Shown here in pieces: positions 9,306 through 17,555 of a DNA stretch of 64,000 nt. The translations under genes and the position numbers were made by a program. Positions within the stretch are counted from its first letter, which is position 1. Each line of letters starts with the position of its first letter. The notes under the pieces are model-generated. The model was not told where the DNA came from. It did no database searches and was given only the letters and a program-made list of their open reading frames with translations. This DNA comes from DTKD01 sp050948905 (GTDB lineage Bacteria > Armatimonadota > UBA5829), in the NCBI GenBank assembly GCA_050948905.1, contig JBMNES010000001.1, forward strand, positions 1,798,001 through 1,862,000, written 5' to 3'.

Positions 9306-9990
9306 GTCATTCCGAGCGAAGCCTGATGCTCACCCCAACCCCCCGTCATTCCGAGCGAAGCCTGATGCTCACCCCAACCCCCCGTCATTCCGAGCGAAGT
9401 CTGATGCTCACCCCAACCCCCCGTCATTCCGAGCGAAGCGAGGAATCTGCTTTTTCCCTTCTTCGCTCGGTGGTGATCTCCGAATCGCCACCGCACAACC
9501 CCTTTCAGTATTTTCTTTATTTCGCCCTTTTCTGGCTTTCGCGTTATTCCCTTCCCATCATCACGAAGCCTGATGCTCACCCCAACCCCTGTCATTCCGA
9601 GCGAAGCGAGGAATCTGCTTTTTCCCTTCTTCGCTCGGTGGTGATCTCCGAATCGCCGCCGCACAACCCCTTTCAGTATTTCCTTAATTTCGCCCTTTTC
9701 TGGCTTTCGCGTTATTCCCTTCCCATCATCACGAAGCCTGATGCTCACCCCAACCCCTGTCATTCCGAGCGAAGCGAGGAATCTGCTTTTTCCCTTCTTC
9801 GCTCGGTGGTGATCTCCGAATCACCACCGCACAACCCCTTTCAGTATTTCCTTAATTTCGCCCCTTTCCGGCTTTCGCGTTATTCCCTTCCCTTCTTCGC
9901 TCGGTGGTGATCTCCGAATCACCACCGCACATCCCCTTTCAGTATTTTCTTAATTTCGCCCTTTTCTGGCTTTCGCGTTATTCCCTTCCT
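9306..9990 (+). repeat. Compound tandem repeat array, GTCATTYCGA family, locus 2
   Basis: GTCATTCCGAGCGAAG begins at 9306, 9345, 9384 and 9423, giving a 39-bp period. From 9423 a longer unit follows with starts at 9423, 9591 and 9759, a 168-bp period, and a last partial unit without the left end runs from about 9888 to 9990. The 39-bp unit reappears as the tail of each 168-bp unit (CCTGATGCTCACCCCAACC). The array fills most of the 768-bp gap between the PEP carboxykinase gene and lacZ. Both strands show long spurious reading frames. The lacZ promoter must lie in the last 70 bp; TAGAAT at 10027-10032 is a possible -10 box without a clear -35. Confidence 0.9.
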
Positions 9991-10063
9991 CCGCGTCCCC
10001 AGGTTTCATTGCCTGCCTGTTTGTGCTAGAATCTCACAGATTATAGAACACAAAGGACGGGCT

Positions 10064-13000
10064 ATGTACGACTGGGAAAACCATCAACTGCCACATCGCA
10101 ATAGATTGCCCGCGAGGGCATACACGTTCTCGTATCCGGACGCAGCGTCCGCGATAACAGGTGACCGGGGAGCGTCGCCGTGGTTCAAACTTCTTAATGG
10201 GAAATGGAGTTTCCACTTCTCGGAGAGTCCACTGGCAGCGCCAGAAGGCTTTGAGTCTGTGGACTACGACGCGGCTGAGTGGGACGAAATCGAGGTCCCT
10301 CTTAATTGGCAAATGGCTGGTTACGGCAAACCGCATTATACCAATGTGCGCTTTCCTATCCCCGTAGACCCGCCCAAAGTCCCCAGCGAGAACCCCACCG
10401 GCTCATACAAGCGCGATTTCTTCGTGCCGGAAAGCTGGGATGGAATGCGCATTTTGCTAAGATTCGAGGGTGTCGACTCCGCATTTCACGTTTGGGTGAA
10501 CGGCGAAGAGGTCGGCTTCAGCAAGGGCAGCCGAATTCCTGCGGAGTTCGATATAACCGACAAGGTCGCAGCCGGAATCAACAGCCTCAGCGTGCGGGTA
10601 TATCAGTGGTCCGATGGCACATATTGCGAGGATCAGGATATGTGGTGGCTGTCGGGGATATATCGCGATGTATATCTACTCGCGGTCCCGAAATCCCACA
10701 TATGGGATGTCACTACTCGCACCATTTTGGACTCAGAGTACAAGAACGCCGAGTTGCAAATTGCCCTCGATTTGCAGAATACGACTTCTGGTTTCACTGT
10801 AGAAGCCACTTTGCTCGACGCCAAATCAGCCAAAGTTGCAAGTGCTACCACGGACGCATCAAATGCAAAAATCGACCTGTCGATGGCGATAGATAACCCT
10901 GCCAAGTGGACAGCAGAGACCCCTTATCTTTATAAGCTGCTCCTCACTCTCAAGGACGCATCCGGCAACGCCGTCGAGGTTGTTCCGGTGAACGTCGGCT
11001 TCAGGCAAGTAGAGATCAAAGGAGACGTCTTCTATGTTAACGGCGTGCCTATCAAGATCAAGGGTGTGAATCGCCATGAGATGCATCCGGACCTCGGCCG
11101 GGCAGTGCCGCTTGAGACGATGATCGAGGATATTCTTCTTATGAAGCGTCACAACGTAAACGGCGTCCGCACTTCGCACTATCCCGACGATCCCCGCTGG
11201 TATGATTTGTGTGACTGCTATGGGCTATATGTCATCGACGAGTGTGACCTTGAGACCCACGGCTTTATGGATCAGCCGGGATGGCGCGGAAATCCGCCGG
11301 GCAACCTCGAATGGGAGGATGCCTTAGTCGATCGTATGGTCAGAATGGTACAGCGGGACAAGAACCATCCATCAATTATAATGTGGTCTCTGGGCAATGA
11401 ATCGCACATGGGCCGCAACCATTTTTCAATGGCAAAAGCAGCCCGAGCCCTCGACCCGACCAGGCCGATACACTACGAAGGTGACTACTCAATCGAAGTC
11501 GCCGACGTATACAGCCGAATGTATCTAAGCCGCGACGACTGTATCGCCATTGGTGAGGGCAAGTTTACTATCGACGGCGCCGTAGGGGACTATCGAACTA
11601 TGCCGTTTGTGCAGTGCGAATATGCGCATGCTATGGGCAACGGCCCCGGCGGTCTCAAGGATTACTGGGACGTCTTTTACAAATATCCGCGGCTTATGGG
11701 CGGTTTCATCTGGGAATGGGTCGACCACGGAATCAGGGTGCAGGCTCCGGATGGGACGGATTATTTCGCCTATGGAGGGGACTTTGGTGACCTGCCTAAC
11801 GACGGCAATTTCGTCTGCGATGGGTTGATATTCCCGGATCGTGTCCCTTCACCTGGTTTGATTGAATACAAGAAAGTCATCGAGCCTGTTCAAGTTGAAG
11901 CGATAGACCTTGACAAAGGTGTATTCAAATTCACCAACCGATTCGACTTCTCCGGCATTGATCATTTCGCTATGAACTGGACTGTCACCTCAGACGGCAA
12001 GATCATCAGCGCCGGCAGCGCACCGGTTCCCTCAATCGCAGCAAAGTCCTCCGAAGAGGTCACGATTCCCTTCTGCAAAGATGGGATATATGGCGAGAGC
12101 TACCTCACTATTTCCTTCACCCTTGCCACCGACGAACCCTGGGCGGACATCGGCCACGAGGTAGCCTGGGCGCAGTTCAAGTTGCCGACAGAACCGCGCA
12201 CCGTACAACTCTGCCCGGACGATTTTCCGATTGATGTTGAGGAGGACAACCTCACAATCGCCCTGTTTGGACCGGAGTTCTACCTGGTGTTCGATAAGAT
12301 CAACGCCACCATAGTCCACTGGAGCGCCGACGGGGTGGATCTGCTCGAGGACGGCCCGATACTCAACTTTTGGCGGGCCACTACAGACAACGACCGCGCC
12401 TGGGACAACGCCAAATCCTGGCGACAATCCGGTCTTGATGCCCTGCAGCAGCGTGTCGATGAGGTAACCTGGCAGGCGTTGAGCGATGGTGTGGTTCAGA
12501 TCAAAGCCAAAACCCACATCGCTCCTCCGATCCTCGACCGCTACTTCGATTGCGAATATCTCTACACGATATACGGCACGGGCCATGTCAAAATCGATGC
12601 GTCGGTGGTGCCTCATCGCGAGTGGTGCGACACGCTGCCCAGAGTCGGTTTGCAGATGCAGATACCCTGCGAATTGGATCAGGTGAGCTGGTTCGGCAGA
12701 GGGCCGGGCGAATCTTATCCCGACACCAAAGAAGCCGGTCGGTTCGGCCTGTTCGGCGGTTGTGTGGACGACCTCTACACGCCGTATATCTTCCCGCAGG
12801 AAAACGGCAACCGGATGGACGTGAGTTGGGTGACCCTGACTAACACAAGAGGGCAGGGGATCATCGCCATCGGCCAGCCCACGATCAACTTCAGCGCCCA
12901 CAGGTTCACGACGATGGACCTGGAGAATGCTCGGCACACATACGAGCTAAAGGAGCGCGACTTTATCACCCTCAACCTCGACTACCAGCAAAACGGCATC

Positions 13001-13135
13001 GGCAGCGCGAGTTGCGGCCCCGGTGTGCTTCCGGAGCACACGCTTCGCACAGGTGAGTTCAAATTCAGTGTCGTGTTGAAGCCGTTCTCCGAAGATGGGG
13101 TTTCGGCGGCTCAGGCAAGCCGCGAGGTATTATAA
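10064..13135 (+). CDS. lacZ: Beta-galactosidase, glycoside hydrolase family 2 (LacZ type)
   Basis: This 1023-residue protein has the five-part layout of E. coli-like beta-galactosidase: N-terminal sugar-binding sandwich, Ig-like domain, catalytic TIM barrel, second Ig-like domain and the C-terminal bgal small-chain sandwich. The acid/base is Glu446 in WSLGNES and the nucleophile is Glu519 in VQCEYAHAMGN. TTDNDRAW near residue 770 and GRGPGESYPDTK near 890 are typical of the small-chain region. There is no signal peptide, so it acts on imported beta-galactosides in the cytoplasm. AAAGGA lies 7 nt before the ATG. No lac permease or repressor is adjacent. Confidence 0.95.
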   Translation: MYDWENHQLPHRNRLPARAYTFSYPDAASAITGDRGASPWFKLLNGKWSFHFSESPLAAPEGFESVDYDAAEWDEIEVPLNWQMAGYGKPHYTNVRFPIPVDPPKVPSENPTGSYKRDFFVPESWDGMRILLRFEGVDSAFHVWVNGEEVGFSKGSRIPAEFDITDKVAAGINSLSVRVYQWSDGTYCEDQDMWWLSGIYRDVYLLAVPKSHIWDVTTRTILDSEYKNAELQIALDLQNTTSGFTVEATLLDAKSAKVASATTDASNAKIDLSMAIDNPAKWTAETPYLYKLLLTLKDASGNAVEVVPVNVGFRQVEIKGDVFYVNGVPIKIKGVNRHEMHPDLGRAVPLETMIEDILLMKRHNVNGVRTSHYPDDPRWYDLCDCYGLYVIDECDLETHGFMDQPGWRGNPPGNLEWEDALVDRMVRMVQRDKNHPSIIMWSLGNESHMGRNHFSMAKAARALDPTRPIHYEGDYSIEVADVYSRMYLSRDDCIAIGEGKFTIDGAVGDYRTMPFVQCEYAHAMGNGPGGLKDYWDVFYKYPRLMGGFIWEWVDHGIRVQAPDGTDYFAYGGDFGDLPNDGNFVCDGLIFPDRVPSPGLIEYKKVIEPVQVEAIDLDKGVFKFTNRFDFSGIDHFAMNWTVTSDGKIISAGSAPVPSIAAKSSEEVTIPFCKDGIYGESYLTISFTLATDEPWADIGHEVAWAQFKLPTEPRTVQLCPDDFPIDVEEDNLTIALFGPEFYLVFDKINATIVHWSADGVDLLEDGPILNFWRATTDNDRAWDNAKSWRQSGLDALQQRVDEVTWQALSDGVVQIKAKTHIAPPILDRYFDCEYLYTIYGTGHVKIDASVVPHREWCDTLPRVGLQMQIPCELDQVSWFGRGPGESYPDTKEAGRFGLFGGCVDDLYTPYIFPQENGNRMDVSWVTLTNTRGQGIIAIGQPTINFSAHRFTTMDLENARHTYELKERDFITLNLDYQQNGIGSASCGPGVLPEHTLRTGEFKFSVVLKPFSEDGVSAAQASREVL

Positions 13136-13141
13136 AGTCTC

Positions 13142-14239
13142 TCAAGAGGCTTCGGGGCTATCCGGTTCCGAGGCCTCTTCTTTTGCATCAGGAGGAGCGG
13201 CATATACCCCGTCCCCAGCCGTCACCCCCCAGATGCCCTCGTTTTTGTCATCTGTCAGCGCCAAAGCGGGGAACTTGCCTGGGGTTAAGACGGTGGCTTC
13301 TGCTATCCTCTTAGGATACAGCGCTTCCTTGTCCTCGTCCCACAGCATTTTTTTAATAACCACTTTAGTGCCATAAGCCAAAGGTTCGGACACCTTCGCA
13401 TACAGCACGGACATATCAGGCACTTTGCTGGTTATATTACCCAGTCGGGCAGGGTCGTCGACGGCTGGTAGGTCAAGTTCCGGTTTAATTGCCCCGAGCG
13501 ACAACGCAGCTTCGGTCAGATAGTCGATGCGTTTTTGTGTATCGGGGTGGTCGGCGAATAATGAGGACACCTCATACCGATTTTGATTGCTCTCTATGCA
13601 TAGCAGTTTTTTCATAGACGTGACAGCGCCCGATGGCTGAAACCCGGCCTTAGCCGCCAGCCGGATACCCTTCTCATCGGCCTCACGTTCCATTTTACGG
13701 GAATACCGCGCATTGACGATCATATTTCCCCATGTCCACGCGTCCGCGCCGGCGGCTCCTCCGAATACTATCAGCGGCAGCGTCCATAGCATCCGCTGCT
13801 GTTGCTTGATATTCGCATCTATACCGTGCCGCAAATCGCAGTGCGTTATCTCGTGTGCAAGCACCGCCGCTCGCTCATCCGGGGTCAGAATACTCCACAT
13901 CCGCTCGGTAAAATACACATAACCCCCCGGCAAAGCAAAGGCGTTGATGGTGTTTTTCTCATCTTTTATAACATGGAAGTGATACTTAATTTCTGGCCTG
14001 TTCACAAACCCAGCCAGCTTCGATCCGAGGGCGGTGATGTCGTCTTGATACTTCTGATTTGTAGACAAGGGCATCTCTTTGAGAATTAGCTTTGAGGTCT
14101 CCTCGCCGATTTTTATCTCCTGGGCGACCGACACCGCGTGGCAAATACCCGGATAAGCCATCAGCACGACAGATATACAGATTATCGCTATCGCCCGCCT
14201 CAAGTCCAAAACACCATACCCCTGCTTAAGTATTCCCAA
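13142..14239 (-). CDS. M48 family metalloprotease, exported (shorter paralogue)
   Basis: This 365-residue protein has a signal peptide (hydrophobic 15-33, ending GICHA) and the zinc-protease motif HEITH at 129-133. A downstream EREADEKG supplies the third zinc ligand. The N-terminal segment (EIKIGEETSKLI, then the GGYVYF strand) matches the periplasmic BepA/LoiP-like M48 group, which degrades misassembled outer-membrane proteins. About 110 C-terminal residues after the protease domain are beta-rich and unassigned. It is last in a three-gene operon after the larger M48 paralogue (64 bp) and a Yip1/TPR protein. The TTG start is weak; a start at TTG 14209 would still leave the signal peptide. 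Confidence 0.85.
   Translation of the reverse strand: MGILKQGYGVLDLRRAIAIICISVVLMAYPGICHAVSVAQEIKIGEETSKLILKEMPLSTNQKYQDDITALGSKLAGFVNRPEIKYHFHVIKDEKNTINAFALPGGYVYFTERMWSILTPDERAAVLAHEITHCDLRHGIDANIKQQQRMLWTLPLIVFGGAAGADAWTWGNMIVNARYSRKMEREADEKGIRLAAKAGFQPSGAVTSMKKLLCIESNQNRYEVSSLFADHPDTQKRIDYLTEAALSLGAIKPELDLPAVDDPARLGNITSKVPDMSVLYAKVSEPLAYGTKVVIKKMLWDEDKEALYPKRIAEATVLTPGKFPALALTDDKNEGIWGVTAGDGVYAAPPDAKEEASEPDSPEAS
13144..13179. terminator. Bidirectional terminator hairpin at the lacZ / M48 convergence
   Basis: Arms 13144-13155 (AAGAGGCTTCGG) and 13168-13179 (CCGAGGCCTCTT) pair with one mismatch around a 12-nt loop, and TTTT follows shortly on the plus strand. The hairpin lies inside the last codons of the minus-strand M48 gene, 9 bp past the lacZ stop. 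Confidence 0.7.
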
Positions 14240-14302
14240 TAATCTTATGCAATCCTCGTCAACAGGCAGCGATCTGCGATTGATAACCGCAAGAAACTCG
14301 AT

Positions 14303-15919
14303 CTACTCTCCCTTACCCTTTGTATCTACTTCTTCTGCATTCTCCGTCTTCCGCTCATACACATCAAACCCGTTGCGTAGTTGTGAGACATTCCACCCGC
14401 CGCTAAAACTCGACATCCTGAGAACCACTTTTGCGCCGCTTTTAGGCTCAGGTTTCGCTGTGCCCACTATCCGGTCTTTATATTTATCCTTTGAGTTCCA
14501 GGCAGGATACAACACATCGTAAGTTTTGCTCGGATCAAGCACCACCGTGCCTGGAACCTCGATTGTCGCACGGCTTGTTCCAATAGAGAGAATCGGCCCG
14601 ACCCACCTGCCTGCATCCGGATCATTAACCTTGACAAGATTTGCCCCGGATTCCATCGGCGCATAAGAGTATTTTGGCCTCTGCAATGCGATATATCCGC
14701 TTGGATTAGCCGGGTCGGTCACAACCAGATATCCCACACTGTCGGCGATCAATTTGGTGTTCTCTTTATTCCAAACCGCCTGAACCGCTACCAATCGTTC
14801 AAACTGGCCGGGTTTGCTGTCCAATTGCAGCTTTGCCACTGGCGAAGTAGAAGAAACAGGCATCAATGAGCCGACGCCTTTTTCCAGCTTAGGGGATTCG
14901 GGCACAAAGACCCCCATGCCATTTGCGAGCGGCCAGGCTTTGGGCATGGTGATCATAGTCATCTTCGCAGTATAGCTCGAACCCGTCGAGTCAACGATTC
15001 CCCGGCCGATCGGCACCGATGTGTGCTTCTCATAATGGGAATCCCAGCCGTTGCGCATCACCCATACCACATCGCCGTTTTTCAAAGGCTGGTCGGAGGT
15101 GAAGGTGATACTCTCAGGCTTATTGGCCGTCACCTCGCCGACCTTACCTGCCATCTCGACTGTCCCAACATTTTCCGGTGGCACGGGTATGCCCTTATCG
15201 GTCAGCAACTTCACCAGGTAGTCCAGACGCTCTTTGGTCGGCGGGTGATCGGAGAAAATCTTGGGAGGGGCGCCCCCGGATTCGTCCTCAAACCGCCTGA
15301 TCTTATACATCGAAAGCAGAATCCCAGCCGGGTTATAACCCGCCTTCTGACAGAAGTCTACCGCACCAAAGTCCGCCTCTTCCTCGTCTTTGCGGGAATA
15401 TTTTAGCGAATAAAGCTGTTCGGCGATGCTGGCTATGTCTCCCATAATCCTGCTGGCTCGGGTCGCTGCCAGCAACACGGCAAGTATCGTCTGCCGCTTT
15501 TGCTGCTTCGATATCGCATCAATTGCGTGGCGATTGTCGACGTGAACGATCTCGTGGCCGAGTACCCCGATCCGTTCGTCTTTACGCAGAACGTTCCACA
15601 GCCGGCTCGTAAAGTAAACATAGCCTCCCGGCACCGAGAACGCGTTAAAGCTGTCGTCTTCGAGGACTTTGAAATGATATTCAATATCCGTCCGTTTCAC
15701 GAACTTCGCCAGAGCCTGCCCATACTCATCAATTTCCTTCTGAGCCTGCTCGTCGGAGTAGAGCGCGTTGTCTTTCATTATCTGTAAGTCGATCTTATTA
15801 CCTAGGTCAATCTCCTCAGCCAAAGAAACCGCCTCGGCCACTTGAGCAACCAATCCGGTAATAACGATCGTAATCACAAAAAACAAGAGCCGTTTGCTTA
15901 CCATTTTCACCATCCCCAA
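14303..15919 (-). CDS. M48 family metalloprotease, exported, with long C-terminal extension
   Basis: This 538-residue protein has an N-terminal hydrophobic export signal (10-28), HEIVH at residues 122-126 and a later DEEEADFGAVD zinc-ligand helix. It is clearly paralogous to the neighbour ending at 13142, including the LAEEIDLGNK and PGGYVYFTSRLW segments. Residues about 260-538 carry repeated small beta-rich modules (a VxxGDVVWV-like pattern recurs) that resemble domains seen in envelope proteins, without a firm family. ATG 15904, behind GGGGATGGTG, may be the true start; the frame opens at TTG 15919, 7 nt after the upstream gene. Likely role: periplasmic quality-control protease. Confidence 0.85.
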   Translation of the reverse strand: MGMVKMVSKRLLFFVITIVITGLVAQVAEAVSLAEEIDLGNKIDLQIMKDNALYSDEQAQKEIDEYGQALAKFVKRTDIEYHFKVLEDDSFNAFSVPGGYVYFTSRLWNVLRKDERIGVLGHEIVHVDNRHAIDAISKQQKRQTILAVLLAATRASRIMGDIASIAEQLYSLKYSRKDEEEADFGAVDFCQKAGYNPAGILLSMYKIRRFEDESGGAPPKIFSDHPPTKERLDYLVKLLTDKGIPVPPENVGTVEMAGKVGEVTANKPESITFTSDQPLKNGDVVWVMRNGWDSHYEKHTSVPIGRGIVDSTGSSYTAKMTMITMPKAWPLANGMGVFVPESPKLEKGVGSLMPVSSTSPVAKLQLDSKPGQFERLVAVQAVWNKENTKLIADSVGYLVVTDPANPSGYIALQRPKYSYAPMESGANLVKVNDPDAGRWVGPILSIGTSRATIEVPGTVVLDPSKTYDVLYPAWNSKDKYKDRIVGTAKPEPKSGAKVVLRMSSFSGGWNVSQLRNGFDVYERKTENAEEVDTKGKGE

Positions 15920-15925
15920 AACAGA

Positions 15926-17422
15926 TTACGACTTCTTTTTCTTATCCTTACTCTTCTCCGCTTTTTCAGGCTCGGCAGCCAGTTGTTTTTCCAGAGGGAA
16001 CCCCAGTTCGACCCTGTTCAGCTTGCTCACAGCATCTTTCCAATCTTCAAGGTTTTTGCCGATCCGATCTGCCAGTTTCTCGTCGGAACTTTTCACCATA
16101 GTAATAGCCGTCGCCGCCTGCACTTCGTCGTTTTTGTTCGCGAAAGCCTCGGCAAGCGCCACCCAAGCTACCGTCGCCGTCGATCCAAGGTTTTGGACAG
16201 CATAGTTGCCCGCGCTGATGGCCTTATCATACTTACCCATCCTGTCGTAGGTAACAGCCATACGCACCCACGGTTCTCTAAATTCCGGCCATTGCTTCTT
16301 TGCCAGTTCAAATTTACCGAGAGCCGCCTCGTAGTCGCCCATAGCATACAGCGCGGAGCCCTCTCCCACATATAGCCTGGCCAACCACTGCTTTTTGTCC
16401 GGCACATTGCCGTGTTTTATAGGCTCGACAGCCTTCTGGAAAAGCCCCATCGCCTTCTTATCTTGATTAGCCAGCATATTCACATCAGCCGCATCCAGCA
16501 TCAGCGAATAATTGTCCTTGATAACAGGCAGCAAAGCCTCCATCTGCGCGGCAGCGGTCTTATATTTTTCATGTATATATGACTCGTGCGCCCTTCTCAG
16601 CTTGCCATAATAGTCCGTTTTATAGACCACATTAAGGTAGATACCCACCATCGCGACCCCGATAAGCCCAGCAGCAATAGCACTTATACGCAGTTTCTCA
16701 GCCGGCCACCGCATCCCTTTGCTTATAAAAATTGCCCCCAGCACTAATCCGACCACAGCGGCAAAAGTCCACGGGGTCTGATCCGCTCCTGCGATCAACC
16801 TCGCTGTGCTGGCCACGCCAGGCAGCGCATCCGCAAACGGGCTGATTTTAGCCGTCACATAGGTCTGAGAGAACCCGATCGCAGCCGCAAATAATACCAC
16901 CACATACGCCATCACACCCCGGGCTTTTGGCGCGCCTGTCAGCGTGTGGACTGCCAGTCCCATAAGAAATACATAACCCAGCGAGGCAGTAGCCAGTATC
17001 GCGAACGCGAAGTTGACCGAAAACGTAGGGGTGGTCGCCAAAGATTGGCTATAAGACAACACCGCCATCGCAAGCTCAGCGATAATAAGCGTCACCTGCG
17101 ACCAGCCCATCAGCGTCAGCAGCCCAACATACTCCACTTCCGTCCCGATCCACTTGAGCAGCTTCTGCATCACGAACGCAAACAGCAGCGTCAGCCCCAC
17201 CCAGGTCACCGGGTTCGATTTACCCAGCATCAGCGCCTGCACCCGTTCCCCGCTCAGCACCGTAATAATCACCGGTACAGCAGAAAGCGCACCAGCGATC
17301 AACGAGATCACCAGTGCGGTACCGAGTAGCTTTCGCCGGTGGATTTCTTCAAATGCCGCGCCCGGCGAGGTTATTATCGCCAGCGCCAGTTTTGCTTTGC
17401 TATGCGTTTTTTCGTTATCCAA
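15926..17422 (-). CDS. Yip1-domain membrane protein fused to TPR repeats
   Basis: The N-terminal half (to about residue 240) has six or so hydrophobic segments in the arrangement of the Yip1/DUF1282 family, starting with the typical SPGAAFEEI. The C-terminal half is a helical TPR array (MGLFQKAVEP, ALGKFELAKKQWPEFREPWVRMAVTY and similar) ending in a Lys-rich tail. I chose TTG 17422 because GGAGGA lies just upstream and because the promoter at 17469-17495 leaves almost no leader for the alternative GTG at 17458. It heads an operon with two M48 proteases. A scaffold that brings membrane or outer-membrane clients to the proteases is plausible, but the function is unknown. Confidence 0.75.
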   Translation of the reverse strand: MDNEKTHSKAKLALAIITSPGAAFEEIHRRKLLGTALVISLIAGALSAVPVIITVLSGERVQALMLGKSNPVTWVGLTLLFAFVMQKLLKWIGTEVEYVGLLTLMGWSQVTLIIAELAMAVLSYSQSLATTPTFSVNFAFAILATASLGYVFLMGLAVHTLTGAPKARGVMAYVVVLFAAAIGFSQTYVTAKISPFADALPGVASTARLIAGADQTPWTFAAVVGLVLGAIFISKGMRWPAEKLRISAIAAGLIGVAMVGIYLNVVYKTDYYGKLRRAHESYIHEKYKTAAAQMEALLPVIKDNYSLMLDAADVNMLANQDKKAMGLFQKAVEPIKHGNVPDKKQWLARLYVGEGSALYAMGDYEAALGKFELAKKQWPEFREPWVRMAVTYDRMGKYDKAISAGNYAVQNLGSTATVAWVALAEAFANKNDEVQAATAITMVKSSDEKLADRIGKNLEDWKDAVSKLNRVELGFPLEKQLAAEPEKAEKSKDKKKKS

Positions 17423-17468
17423 GACTCCTCCGAGAAATAAACAGTAGTCGGTCACCACTTACTCCGAC

Positions 17469-17495
17469 TACGCCCGGAGTCCTTCACGCGGTTCC
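17469..17495 (-). promoter_or_regulatory. ECF-sigma type promoter of the Yip1/TPR - M48 operon
   Basis: On the minus strand GGAACC (17495-17490) and CGTA (17472-17469) are 17 bp apart. The same elements, at 16-bp spacing, precede the ECF sigma operon (46265) and htrA (47598). Transcription would start near 17462. A sigma-70-like TATAAT also exists further upstream at 17509-17504. Confidence 0.5.
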
Positions 17496-17511
17496 CAGTC
17501 TCTATTATATA

Positions 17512-17547
17512 GGGGCACGACACAATGATACATCATATCCGTGCCCC
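17512..17547. repeat. REP-like palindrome 1
   Basis: GGGGCACG (17512-17519) and CGTGCCCC (17540-17547) form 8-bp arms around a 20-nt loop, in the gap between the RND pump gene and the Yip1/TPR gene. It resembles the GTAG[C/G]GGC-ended palindromes at 25140 and 63956. It could also attenuate read-through from the efflux operon. Confidence 0.5.
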
Positions 17548-17555
17548 ACGCGTGC

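Noticed and set aside
9296..9910. Open frames on both strands inside the 39/168-bp repeat array
   Set aside because: Their proteins merely repeat the DNA unit. The unit also occurs as non-coding fragments elsewhere in the window.
9306..9990. Possible CRISPR array
   Set aside because: Units are contiguous with no unique spacers, periods are 39 and 168 bp, and no cas genes are near.
12032..12937. 301-codon minus-strand frame inside lacZ
   Set aside because: It lies wholly within the well-supported beta-galactosidase gene and has no features of its own.
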